A stretch of DNA of 64,000 bases from Pelomonas sp937871895 (lineage in GTDB: Bacteria > Pseudomonadota > Gammaproteobacteria > Burkholderiales > Burkholderiaceae_C): NCBI RefSeq assembly GCF_046348265.1, contig NZ_JAXMEO010000018.1; one strand, 5' to 3'. Every line of letters starts with the position of its first letter. Within the stretch, counting starts at the first letter, position 1. Shown piece after piece: positions 28,054 through 36,129 of this stretch. The notes below the pieces were generated by a model. That model had not been told where the DNA came from. It saw nothing but the letters and a program-made list of their open reading frames with translations, and did not search any database. Position numbers and translations under genes: made by a program.

Positions 28054-28164
28054 TCAGCGCCCGAACAGCACGAGCTTGGCCACAAAACCGATCGCAAACG
28101 CCGCCGCAACGGAGGCCAGGATCAGGCCCAGCCGCCGGTTGTTCTTGCGCTGTTCAGGCGTCAT
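28054..28164 (-). CDS. Cytochrome oxidase small assembly protein (36 residues)
   Basis: Tiny gene between coxA and ctaG. The product begins MTPEQRKNNRRLGLILASVA and is a charged N-terminus followed by a single membrane helix (about 12-33) ending VLFGR. The start ATG at 28164 and stop TGA at 28054 are in the same strand and order as flanking genes, with 16 and 12-nt gaps. Similar mini-proteins occupy this place in related species. Function is inferred from position only. Confidence 0.8.
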   Translation of the reverse strand: MTPEQRKNNRRLGLILASVAAAFAIGFVAKLVLFGR

Positions 28165-28180
28165 GACCACAGGGCTCGGT

Positions 28181-29812
28181 TCAGCCAACGATCTTGGTCG
28201 CGCTGGCGTCCAGCTTCGGGGGCGTCTCGAAGGTATGGAACGGTGCCGGCGACGGCACTTCCCACTCCAGGCCTTCAGCGCCGTCCCAGGGCTTCTGCGG
28301 CGCCTTGGCGCCCTTGCCGCGCATCATCGGGACGACGATGAACAGGAAGAAGTAGACCTGGGCCAGACCGAAGGCGAAAGCGCCGACGCTGGCGATCTGG
28401 TTGAAGTCCGTGAACTGCATCGGGTAGTCGGCATAGCGACGCGGCATGCCGGCCAGACCCAGGAAGTGCATCGGGAAGAAGGTGACGTTGAAGGCGATCA
28501 GCGACCACCAGAAGTGGATCTTGCCGCGCGTCTCGGAGTACATGACGCCGGTCCACTTCGGGCCCCAGTAGTAGACACCTGCGAACAGCGCATACAGGGA
28601 GCCGGCCACCAGCACGTAGTGGAAGTGAGCGACGACGTAGTAGGTGTCCTGAATCTGGATGTCGATCGGCGCCATCGCGCAGATCAGGCCGGTGAAGCCG
28701 CCCATCGTGAACACGAAGATGAAGCCCACGGCAAACAGCATCGGAGTTTCAAAGGTCATCGAGCCGCGCCACATCGTGGCCAGCCAGTTGAAGATCTTCA
28801 CGCCCGTCGGCACCGCGATCAGCATGGTGGCGTACATGAAGAACAGCTGGCCCGTCACCGGCATGCCCGTGGCGAACATGTGGTGAGCCCAGACGATGAA
28901 GGACAGGATGGCGATGGAGGCCGTGGCGTACACCATCGACGCATAGCCGAACAGGCGCTTGCGAGCGAAGGCCGGCACGATGGCGCTGACGATGCCGAAG
29001 GCCGGCAAGATCATGATGTAGACCTCGGGGTGACCGAAGAACCAGAAGATGTGCTGGTACATCACCGGGTCGCCACCGCCGGCTGGGCTGAAGAAGCTCG
29101 TGCCGAAATGACGGTCAGTCAGGGTCATGGTGATGGCGCCAGCCAGCACCGGCATCACGGCGATCAGCAGGTAGGCGGTGATCAGCCAGGTCCAGGCGAA
29201 CAGCGGCATCTTCATCAGCGTCATGCCGGGCGCGCGCATGTTCAGGATGGTGACGATGATGTTGATCGAGCCCATGATCGACGACGCGCCCATGATGTGC
29301 ATCGCGAAGATGCCGGCGTCCATCGAAGGGCCCATCTGCAGGGTCAGCGGCGCATAGAGGGTCCAGCCTGCTGCCGGGGCACCGCCGGGCATGAAGAAGG
29401 ACCCGGCGAGCATCAGACCCGCAGGAATCAACAGCCAGAAGCTGAAGTTGTTCATCCGCGCAAAGGCCATGTCGCCCGCGCCGATTTGCAGCGGGATCAT
29501 CCAGTTCGCAAAGCCCACGAAGGCCGGCATGATGGCGCCGAACACCATGATCAGACCGTGCATGGTCGTGAACTGGTTGAACAGCTCGGGGTTGAAGAAC
29601 TGCAAGCCCGGCTGGAACAGCTCGGCACGGATGCACAGGGCGAGGACGCCGCCGATCATCAGCATCGCGAAGCTGAACAGCAGGTACAGGGTCCCGATGT
29701 CCTTGTGATTGGTGGCGAACACCCAGCGCCGCCAGCCGGTGGGGGCGTGATGGTCGTGGTGATCGTCGTGGCCGTGAACGCCGTGGCCGCGGGGGTCAAG
29801 CACTGCACTCAT
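28181..29812 (-). CDS. coxA: Cytochrome c oxidase subunit I
   Basis: Catalytic heme-copper subunit of 543 residues with 12 helices. It has the heme a ligand in FTTMHGLIMVF, the CuB histidine-tyrosine segment FFGHPEVYI, the HH pair in IVWAHHMFATG, the K-channel lysine in VPTGVKIFNW, and VAHFHYVLVAG for the distal heme ligands. The D-channel residues are in GAGDMAFARMNNFSFW. The glutamate of HPEVY marks it as a type A oxidase. The N-terminus is histidine-rich (residues 10-22). Confidence 0.98.
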   Translation of the reverse strand: MSAVLDPRGHGVHGHDDHHDHHAPTGWRRWVFATNHKDIGTLYLLFSFAMLMIGGVLALCIRAELFQPGLQFFNPELFNQFTTMHGLIMVFGAIMPAFVGFANWMIPLQIGAGDMAFARMNNFSFWLLIPAGLMLAGSFFMPGGAPAAGWTLYAPLTLQMGPSMDAGIFAMHIMGASSIMGSINIIVTILNMRAPGMTLMKMPLFAWTWLITAYLLIAVMPVLAGAITMTLTDRHFGTSFFSPAGGGDPVMYQHIFWFFGHPEVYIMILPAFGIVSAIVPAFARKRLFGYASMVYATASIAILSFIVWAHHMFATGMPVTGQLFFMYATMLIAVPTGVKIFNWLATMWRGSMTFETPMLFAVGFIFVFTMGGFTGLICAMAPIDIQIQDTYYVVAHFHYVLVAGSLYALFAGVYYWGPKWTGVMYSETRGKIHFWWSLIAFNVTFFPMHFLGLAGMPRRYADYPMQFTDFNQIASVGAFAFGLAQVYFFLFIVVPMMRGKGAKAPQKPWDGAEGLEWEVPSPAPFHTFETPPKLDASATKIVG

Positions 29813-29841
29813 GATGTTTCCTTGTTCCTGGCGTCCTGGGC

Positions 29842-31029
29842 TTACTTGCGAGCGGCGACAACTTCAGCCGGCTGCACGACTTGGCCGGTCTTGTTGGACC
29901 AGCTGTTCTTCGTATAAGTGACGAGGGCGGCGATCTCGGTGTCCGAGAGCTGCGCCCAAGCCGGCATGCCCTTGTCGAGGCGGCCCTTGAGCACCACGGC
30001 CACTTGAGCCAGCTTGTCCGCATCGGTCACGACAGCCGAACCATCGAGCGCCTTGATCGGGCCGGCGCCTTTGCCATCCGCCTTGTGGCAGGCAGCGCAG
30101 TTGGCGTTGTAGACCTTCTCGCCACGCTCCATCAGCGCGGCCAGTTCCCACACCTTGCTCGGGTCATCGGCCTTGGCGGCCATTTCCTTCTTCTTGCCAG
30201 CCACCCAGGCGCTGTAATCCTCAGCCGACAGCACCTTCACGTGGATGGGCATGTAGGCGTGTTCCTTGCCGCAGAGTTCAGCGCACTGGCCATAAAAATC
30301 GCCCGTCTGCTCGGCCTTGAACCAGGTGTCGCGCACGAAGCCGGGAATCGCATCCTGCTTGATACCAAAGGCCGGCACCATGAAGGCGTGGATCACGTCA
30401 TTGGCGGTGGTGATGATGCGCACCTTCTTGCCAACGGGCACGACCAGCGGGTTGTCGACCTTGAGCAGGTAGTTGTCGACAGCTTCGGGCTTGCCGCTGT
30501 CGGACTGCTCGCGCTGCGCCGTGTCGAGTGTGGAGAGGAAGCCGATACCCTCGCCTTCGCCCTTGAGGTAGTCGTAGCCCCACTTCCACTGGTAGCCGGT
30601 GGCCTTGATGGTCAGGTCGGCGTTGGTCGTGTCCTTCATCGCGACCACCACCTTGGTGGCCGGCAGGGCCATCGCGATGACGATGATGAAAGGCACCACG
30701 GTCCAGGCGATTTCAACGGCCACGCTCTCGTGGAAATTGGCCGACACCGCGCCCTTGGACTTGCGATGCTTGAAGATGGAATAGAACATCACGCCGAACA
30801 CCGCGACAAAAATGCCGAGGCACAGGATCAACATGAAGTTGTGCAGCCACATTTGATCGGCCGCGATCTTGGTGACCGGGGGGTGCAGGTTCAGCTGATT
30901 GACGGCCGGACCGCCGGGCAGGTCCTTCACCGCCATGGCGGCGCCGGTGGTGAGCAGCATTGCCGTCCCGAGCGCGGCCTGGGACAACAGGCGGCCGGTT
31001 CGACGGACTCGTGCGTTCATCTTCATCAT
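29842..31029 (-). CDS. coxB: Cytochrome c oxidase subunit II with C-terminal cytochrome c domain
   Basis: Subunit of 395 residues: signal/leader helix (about 13-32), two membrane helices (about 63-85 and 105-125), a cupredoxin domain with the CuA site CAELCGKEHAYMP (C-x3-C-x3-H-x2-M), then a fused class I cytochrome c with NCAACHKADGKGAGP (CxxCH) and a distal methionine in GMPAWAQLSD. The fused heme domain defines the caa3-like subunit II arrangement. Of three in-frame ATGs at the start the outermost (31029) is annotated. Confidence 0.96.
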   Translation of the reverse strand: MMKMNARVRRTGRLLSQAALGTAMLLTTGAAMAVKDLPGGPAVNQLNLHPPVTKIAADQMWLHNFMLILCLGIFVAVFGVMFYSIFKHRKSKGAVSANFHESVAVEIAWTVVPFIIVIAMALPATKVVVAMKDTTNADLTIKATGYQWKWGYDYLKGEGEGIGFLSTLDTAQREQSDSGKPEAVDNYLLKVDNPLVVPVGKKVRIITTANDVIHAFMVPAFGIKQDAIPGFVRDTWFKAEQTGDFYGQCAELCGKEHAYMPIHVKVLSAEDYSAWVAGKKKEMAAKADDPSKVWELAALMERGEKVYNANCAACHKADGKGAGPIKALDGSAVVTDADKLAQVAVVLKGRLDKGMPAWAQLSDTEIAALVTYTKNSWSNKTGQVVQPAEVVAARK

Positions 31030-31206
31030 GGTCGTCACTTTGCTTTTCAACTCAACCCAATGCGGGAGTTCCGGCAGACCCAGGACGACCCTCGCATCCC
31101 CAGGAACGCCTGCCAGCGCTAGCCGGTGGCGTCCACGGATTTGAATTTCCGGCCAGCATGGAGCGGTCACGCGCACGACGGCAATGCCCAGCCGGAAAGA
31201 CCCAGC

Positions 31207-31212
31207 ATTCTA
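31207..31212 (-). promoter_or_regulatory. Candidate -10 box of the cox operon
   Basis: TAGAAT on the minus strand, in the extended context GCTAGAATGCTGG, 177 nt upstream of coxB. No good -35. The rest of 31030-31273 shows no other clear element, so this 244-nt gap would be mostly 5' untranslated leader of coxB. Confidence 0.35.
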
Positions 31213-31273
31213 GCCCAGCGCACCAAGGCCGAGCCTCGTTCCGGGCTGCCAATCGCCTTTCCTGACCACGGCG

Positions 31274-32242
31274 TCACGACTCACCCCCTGGCGTTGGCCG
31301 GCCCTTGTTCGGCGAGCGCAGTTGGGCGCGCAGTTCATCCACGCCGATTCGCGTTTCGCCCGCTGCGCCCGGCCGTGGCGCCGCCTTGAAGGCGTGGCCA
31401 AATACCAGCTCCAGGCTCAGCGCGATCAAACCATCGGGACCACGCAGCGTCTCCAATTGCCTGACGAGCGCCGCACGCCATCGCGGCGTGCGCAGTCCCT
31501 GGAAGCGATCCGGCGCCACATTGCCGCCCAGCGCGCGCAAGTCGGCCAGCAAGCGATCGGCCGACGACCAGGTCAGGCGCAGGCGCTCCTGATCCATCAC
31601 CGGGTCGGCAAAACCGGCGCGGCCGAGCAGGTCGCCGATGTCATGCATGTCCCACCAGGCGGGCGCTGGCCGGCCCCAACCAGCAGCCCGGAAGAGCGAC
31701 CGCAGTTCGACAAAGCTGTCCGGCCCGTAGCACGAGAACATCACAAAGCCGCCTACCTCGGTGCGCGCGGCCCAGTCGGCCAGGCACGCAGGCAGGTCGG
31801 CCCGGGCGTGGAGCTCCAGGTTGGACCACACCAGCGGCGCCGTGGCCGGGTCATCGCCGACCCACCGGGCCGGCGCCCCACGACCAAGCGCCCACCAAGG
31901 CCGTGCCAGCGCGGCCTGGCTCCGGCGCGCCAAGTCAGGCTCAGCATGCCGCCACAGCAGCTGCGCCTGGGGGTAAACCGCCTTCAGCGCTTCCGCACTG
32001 GCACCGAGCCAGGCCGAGGTATCGAGCACCTGCTGCGGCCGCAATTTGATGAAGTCCAGCCGTTCAGCCATGCGCTTCGCCACCTCCTGGTGCAGCCAGG
32101 GCGGCGCATCGGCCTGGGCCAGGCGCCGGGCCTGGCGGGACACGGCCACCACATCGATGGCTTCGGGCCGTGCAGCTTGCGGCGGGCTCGGGGCGACCCC
32201 GGGCCCCACGTTTGAGTTAGGGGGCGTTGGCGGGGCTTGCAT
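31274..32242 (-). CDS. BioC-like methyltransferase-fold protein with degenerate SAM motif
   Basis: Protein of 322 residues with a methyltransferase-like layout; it occupies the place of the 'biotin synthesis protein BioC-like' gene beside comF in Burkholderiales. Motif I, normally VLDxGxGxG, reads QVLDTSAWLGASAEAL (about 84-99), lacking the glycine loop. Later segments (WSNLELHARADLPACLADWAARTEVGGFVMFSCYGPDSFVELR) resemble the post-motif strands of BioC. Whether it binds SAM is doubtful. ATG at 32242, 21 bp from divergent comF. Confidence 0.65.
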   Translation of the reverse strand: MQAPPTPPNSNVGPGVAPSPPQAARPEAIDVVAVSRQARRLAQADAPPWLHQEVAKRMAERLDFIKLRPQQVLDTSAWLGASAEALKAVYPQAQLLWRHAEPDLARRSQAALARPWWALGRGAPARWVGDDPATAPLVWSNLELHARADLPACLADWAARTEVGGFVMFSCYGPDSFVELRSLFRAAGWGRPAPAWWDMHDIGDLLGRAGFADPVMDQERLRLTWSSADRLLADLRALGGNVAPDRFQGLRTPRWRAALVRQLETLRGPDGLIALSLELVFGHAFKAAPRPGAAGETRIGVDELRAQLRSPNKGRPTPGGES

Positions 32243-32263
32243 GGTGAAAAGTATATTTTTCGA

Positions 32264-33028
32264 ATGCCATCGAGCCTCGACGCGCGCGCCCTCCTGCCCA
32301 GCCGGCCTCCCTTCGTCGAGCGCGTTCTGATGCGCTGTGCGGGCCAGTGCGCGATCTGCCGCAGCTGGTCGGAGCGCCGCGTCTGCACCGACTGCCTGGG
32401 CCGCTACGCGACGCCCGCCCTGCGCTGCCACAGCTGTGGCCTGCGTCTTCCGAGCAGCCCGACACTGGCCCGTCGTGTGCAGTGCGGGCGCTGCCTCAAA
32501 ACACCGCCGCCAGTCGAGCGCTGCGTGGCCGCGCTGGACTATCAGTTCCCTTGGGACACCCTGCTGCAGCGCTTCAAGTACCACTTGGCGCTGGACTTGC
32601 GCGAGGTGCTGGCCGAGCGCTTGCTTCAAGCCCTCGAAAGCGCCGGGGTCTCCGCCCCCGACTTCATCGTCCCAGTGCCGCTTTCAGGTCAGCGCCTTCA
32701 GGAGCGCGGCTACAACCAGGCTCACGAGATTGCCAAATCGCTGGGGCGGCGCCTTCGATTGCGCGTGGAGCCCGAGCTGGTGTTGAGGCTGCGCGATACC
32801 AGCGCGCAGGCCCAGTTGGACCTTGATGCCCGCGCCGCCAACGTGCGCGGCGCGTTTGCGGCCGAGCCCACCCGGTTGGCCGAGATCAAGGGCGCCCGCG
32901 CGGCGGTGCTGGACGATGTGCTCACCACCGGCGCCACGGTGTTTGAAGTGGCCCGCGTGCTGCGCCAGGCGGGCGCCGCCGAGGTGCAGGCCTGGACGCT
33001 CGCGCGCACGCCCGAACCCGGCACTTGA
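32264..33028 (+). CDS. comF: ComF family phosphoribosyltransferase-like protein
   Basis: Protein of 254 residues with an N-terminal zinc-ribbon-like cluster of cysteines (CAGQCAIC, CTDC, CHSCG, CGRC) and a C-terminal PRTase domain with the PRPP-loop VLDDVLTTGATVFE. In naturally competent bacteria ComF aids DNA uptake; elsewhere the role is unclear. The ATG at 32264 gives the expected length; a TTG nine codons upstream would overlap the divergent gene. Confidence 0.88.
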   Translation: MPSSLDARALLPSRPPFVERVLMRCAGQCAICRSWSERRVCTDCLGRYATPALRCHSCGLRLPSSPTLARRVQCGRCLKTPPPVERCVAALDYQFPWDTLLQRFKYHLALDLREVLAERLLQALESAGVSAPDFIVPVPLSGQRLQERGYNQAHEIAKSLGRRLRLRVEPELVLRLRDTSAQAQLDLDARAANVRGAFAAEPTRLAEIKGARAAVLDDVLTTGATVFEVARVLRQAGAAEVQAWTLARTPEPGT

Positions 33029-33068
33029 GCCAACACTGGCGCCCACGGCGGCGCCGATACTCGCGGGC

Positions 33069-33539
33069 ATGTTCCGCATCGTGCTCGTCCACCCCGAGAT
33101 ACCGCCCAACACCGGCAACGTCATCCGCCTGGCGGCCAACACGGGCTGCGAGTTGCACCTGATCGAACCGCTCGGCTTCTCGATGGAAGACCGCCTGCTG
33201 CAGCGCGCCGGGCTTGACTATCACGAGTACACACGCACGCGCCGGCATGCCAACTGGCAGGCCTTTCTCGCCAGCGAGACGCCGGCGATGGATCGGCTCT
33301 TCGCCTTCACCACCCGGGGCAGCCAATTGCTGGGGGAGATGCGCTGGTGCGAGGGCGACTGGCTGGTGTTTGGCAGCGAGACGGCGGGCCTGCCCGCCGA
33401 GCTGCGCGACAGCTTCCCGCCCGCGCAGCGCGTGCGCCTGCCGATGCGAGAAGGTCAGCGCAGCCTCAATCTCTCCAATGCCGTCGCGGTCGCGGTATTC
33501 GACGCCTGGCGGCAGAACGGCTACGCAGGCGGCGGCTAA
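33069..33539 (+). CDS. trmL: tRNA (cytidine(34)-2'-O)-methyltransferase TrmL
   Basis: SPOUT-class enzyme of 156 residues that methylates the wobble ribose of certain tRNA-Leu. Motifs: VLVHPEIPPNTGNVIRLAANTG (5-26), LVFGSETAGLP and the trefoil-knot segment LPMREGQRSLNLSNAVAVAVFD. The ATG at 33069 is 40 nt after comF. Its stop overlaps the convergent gpsA stop by 4 nt. Confidence 0.95.
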   Translation: MFRIVLVHPEIPPNTGNVIRLAANTGCELHLIEPLGFSMEDRLLQRAGLDYHEYTRTRRHANWQAFLASETPAMDRLFAFTTRGSQLLGEMRWCEGDWLVFGSETAGLPAELRDSFPPAQRVRLPMREGQRSLNLSNAVAVAVFDAWRQNGYAGGG

Positions 33540-34558
33540 AGCCGCTCGGACTCGGCGCGCGCGTCGCGCCCCATCAGCTGTTCCACCGCTGCCCACGGCG
33601 TAAGCCGTCCGTCCAGCAAGGCCACCACGGCAGCCGTGATGGGCATCTCAACCCCCAGCGCCTTTGCCCGTGCCAGCACCGTCGGAGCGCTGTAGACGCC
33701 TTCGGCCACATGGCCCAGATCGGCCAGCACCTCGGGCAGGCTGCGGCCCTGTGCCAATGCCAGTCCCACGCGGCGGTTGCGGGACAGATCGCCCGTCGCC
33801 GTCAGCACCAGGTCCCCAAGGCCCGACAAGCCCATGAAGGTGTCCGGCTGCGCGCCAAGCGCCAGCCCCAGTCGCATCATCTCCGCCAGCCCGCGAGTGA
33901 TCAGCGCCGCCCGCGCGTTGAGTCCCGGCGCCAGTGGCGCATCGGCCCGCTGGCCCAGGCCGTCGCAGATGCCCACGGCAATCGCCAGCACGTTCTTCAC
34001 CGCCCCGCCCACCTCGACGCCGACCGGGTCGCCCGAGGTGTAGATGCGCAGCCGCTCCGAGTGAAGCGCCGAGACGGCCAGCTGCGCGAGGTCCTCGTCG
34101 CGGCTGGCCGCCACCAAGGCGGTCGGCCGCCCGGCGGCCACCTCCTGCGCAAAGCTCGGGCCCGACAACACGCCCACGCGCAGCTGTGGCCCCACCTCGC
34201 GTGCAATCTCGTGGCCCAGGCGCCCAGTGCCGGCTTCAAAGCCCTTGCAAAGCCAGAACACGCTGGCCGCTGCGGGCAGCCGCCGCAGCGCTTCGCGCAA
34301 GCCCGCCATGGGCGTGCCGATGATGTGCAGGTCCGCGCTGGCGAGCGCCGGGCCGGCGTCATGCGCCACCACCAGCGAGGCCGGGAAGGCGGCGCCTGGC
34401 AGGTAGGCCGTGTTCACCCGCTCGGCGGCCAGGCGCTGCGCCACCTCGGCCGAGCGGGCGCAGAGCGTCACCGCGTGCCCGGCCTGGGCCGCCTGGATCG
34501 CCAGGGCCGTGCCCCAGGCACCGGCGCCAACAACCTGGATCTGCAGCGATTGCGTCAT
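33536..34558 (-). CDS. gpsA: Glycerol-3-phosphate dehydrogenase [NAD(P)+]
   Basis: Makes sn-glycerol-3-phosphate for phospholipid synthesis; 340 residues. N-terminal Rossmann motif VVGAGAWGTALA (9-20), then VFWLCKGFE, VLSGPSFAQEVA and the catalytic lysine in GGAVKNVLAIA, followed by the C-terminal helical domain with GLSGLGDLVLTATG. The ATG at 34558 fits the family. Downstream of secB, separated by a hairpin. Confidence 0.96.
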   Translation of the reverse strand: MTQSLQIQVVGAGAWGTALAIQAAQAGHAVTLCARSAEVAQRLAAERVNTAYLPGAAFPASLVVAHDAGPALASADLHIIGTPMAGLREALRRLPAAASVFWLCKGFEAGTGRLGHEIAREVGPQLRVGVLSGPSFAQEVAAGRPTALVAASRDEDLAQLAVSALHSERLRIYTSGDPVGVEVGGAVKNVLAIAVGICDGLGQRADAPLAPGLNARAALITRGLAEMMRLGLALGAQPDTFMGLSGLGDLVLTATGDLSRNRRVGLALAQGRSLPEVLADLGHVAEGVYSAPTVLARAKALGVEMPITAAVVALLDGRLTPWAAVEQLMGRDARAESERL

Positions 34559-34585
34559 GGGCGGCTCATAGCGCCAGAAGGCACA

Positions 34586-34607
34586 ACGCCCCACCAAGGT
34601 GGGGCGT
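34586..34607 (-). terminator. Hairpin between secB and gpsA
   Basis: 10-bp perfect stem ACGCCCCACC / GGTGGGGCGT with a 2-nt loop, 33 nt after the secB stop. On the minus strand it is followed by TGTGCC, only weakly U-rich, so termination may be partial, letting some transcripts read into gpsA. Confidence 0.6.
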
Positions 34608-34639
34608 GTGGGCGGGGTTAACAGGCCCTGATCAAGTCA

Positions 34640-35140
34640 TCAGTTCAGGGTTTGCGGAGCAGCCGCAGCTTGCTGCGCCTGTTGCGCCTTCTGGGCCTCG
34701 TACAGGGCCTGGAAGTTCACTTCGGCCAGGATGACCGGCGGGAAGCAAGCGCGGCTGCACACGTCGGACACGATGGCGCGCACATAGGGATAGATCATCT
34801 GCGGGCAGACGATGCCCAGCAGGCCATCGAGCTGCTGCGGCGGCACATTGCGGATCTCGAAGACACCGGCCTGCTTGGCCTCGATCAGGAACATCGTGCG
34901 ATCGCCGACATGCGTGTTCACGGTGGCCGTGACCGTCACCTCGTAGATGCCGTCCGAGACGGCTTCGAAGCCCAGCGTCAGGTTGATGTCCACCTGCGAT
35001 TGCGACTGCTCGGTGAAGATGCCCGGCGAATTCGGCTGCTCCAGCGACAAGTCCTTCAGGTACATGCGCTGGATCTGGAACATCGGCGCGCCTTCAGGAG
35101 CGGCGGCGGGCGTGGCGGGAGCGTTGGTCTCGTCGGACAT
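34640..35140 (-). CDS. secB: Protein-export chaperone SecB
   Basis: Cytosolic tetrameric chaperone of 166 residues that holds preproteins unfolded for SecA. Family features: FQIQRMYLKDLSLEQPNSP (21-39), the central beta-sheet segments and IVCPQMIYPYVRAIVSDVCSRACFPPVILAEVNF. The acidic N-terminal and Gln/Ala-rich C-terminal tails are variable. An unusual hairpin with T-run lies just upstream of its ribosome-binding site. Confidence 0.97.
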   Translation of the reverse strand: MSDETNAPATPAAAPEGAPMFQIQRMYLKDLSLEQPNSPGIFTEQSQSQVDINLTLGFEAVSDGIYEVTVTATVNTHVGDRTMFLIEAKQAGVFEIRNVPPQQLDGLLGIVCPQMIYPYVRAIVSDVCSRACFPPVILAEVNFQALYEAQKAQQAQQAAAAPQTLN

Positions 35141-35151
35141 GGATGACTTTC

Positions 35152-35185
35152 AAAGAAAAGCCCGCTGGACCGGAGCGCCGCGGGC
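35152..35185 (-). promoter_or_regulatory. Terminator-like hairpin in the secB leader
   Basis: On the minus strand a 6-bp stem GCCCGC / GCGGGC (35185-35160, 14-nt loop) is followed directly by TTTTCTTT and then, 12 nt later, the secB ATG. It could terminate grxC transcripts or act as an attenuator or leader element for secB. A GATAAT (-10-like) lies just upstream, at 35195-35200. Confidence 0.5.
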
Positions 35186-35244
35186 GATGAGAGGATTATC
35201 CAGCACGGGCCTGCGGGGCCGGCGGACGACCCGAAGCCGCGCTG

Positions 35245-35505
35245 TCAGCTGGCCTGCAGCAGCGGCATCAACTCGCCGCGCTGGTCGAGCGCGATCAGCT
35301 CGTCGCAACCACCTACGTGGGTGCTGCCGATGAAGATCTGCGGCACCGTGCGGCGGCCGGTCAGGTCCATCATGGCCTGGCGCTCGGTCGGGTTCAGATC
35401 GATGCGAACTTCCTCGATCTGCGCCACGCCGCGCTGCTTCAGCAGGGCCTTGGCCCGCAAGCAGTAGGGACAGACCTGGGTGGTGTACATCTTCACGGCG
35501 GCCAT
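35245..35505 (-). CDS. grxC: Glutaredoxin 3
   Basis: Glutathione-dependent disulfide reductase of 86 residues with the dithiol active site CPYC (residues 12-15), the cis-proline TVPQIFIG and the glutathione-binding GGCDEL. It begins 2 nt after the rhodanese gene stop, and the pair is conserved next to secB in related bacteria. Confidence 0.96.
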   Translation of the reverse strand: MAAVKMYTTQVCPYCLRAKALLKQRGVAQIEEVRIDLNPTERQAMMDLTGRRTVPQIFIGSTHVGGCDELIALDQRGELMPLLQAS

Positions 35506-35507
35506 GG

Positions 35508-35921
35508 TCAGGCTCCCTTGCGTTCCACCGGCAACTGAGCCTCACGCCAGGCACGCGTCCCGCCCGTCAAGGCCTGCGCGTTTTCGTAGCCAGCCTTGCG
35601 CAGCAGCGCGGCGGCCCGCCCGGCACGTGCGCCGCTCGGGCACACCACCACCAGGGGCAGCGCCTTGTTGGACGGCAATTGCTTGTGCCCATCCAACTGG
35701 CCAAAGGGCACGTTGCGCGCGCCCGCCACATGCTCCTGCTCAAACTCGGCCGGCTCGCTCACGTCGATCACGACGCCCTTCTCGCGGTTGATGCGCAGCA
35801 CCGCTGCCGACGTCGTCAGCGTCCCGCCGGTGGCGCTGGCCTGCAGCCGCGGCCAAGCCAGCATGCCGCCCGACAGCAAGGCCGTCATGATGTAGAACCA
35901 GTTGTCGATCAAGAACTTCAA
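35508..35921 (-). CDS. Membrane-anchored rhodanese-like domain protein
   Basis: Protein of 137 residues with one N-terminal helix (about 5-22) and a rhodanese domain with VVIDVSEPAEFEQEHVAGARNVP and the active-site loop VVVCPSGARAGRAAALL, where Cys is the sulfur acceptor. The TTG at 35921 is chosen because GAGG lies 6 nt upstream and the product then starts like other family members (M-K-F-L-I-D-N-W); a GTG four codons upstream is the alternative. A GATAAT -10-like box lies at 35955-35960. Confidence 0.85.
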   Translation of the reverse strand: MKFLIDNWFYIMTALLSGGMLAWPRLQASATGGTLTTSAAVLRINREKGVVIDVSEPAEFEQEHVAGARNVPFGQLDGHKQLPSNKALPLVVVCPSGARAGRAAALLRKAGYENAQALTGGTRAWREAQLPVERKGA

Positions 35922-36085
35922 GCAGGGCCTCACGCGGCAGGACTCGGGGCGCAAATTATCGACGCCCGTCCGCAAGACCCAACGCCGGGCACGGGCAAGC
36001 CCCGCTCCGTCACGAAGCAATCAGCCCTTGCCCCACCCGGAAGCCCGGCCCCGGGGTGCGCGGCCGGTCGCCGCGCAGGGCTTCC

Positions 36086-36091
36086 TACAAT
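36086..36091 (+). promoter_or_regulatory. Candidate -10 box of gpmA
   Basis: TACAAT 38 nt upstream of the gpmA ATG in an otherwise GC-rich gap; no good -35. Motif only. Confidence 0.4.
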
Positions 36092-36129
36092 TTGGCCCTC
36101 ATCCACCCCAACCCAAGCCCCGCTGCCCC

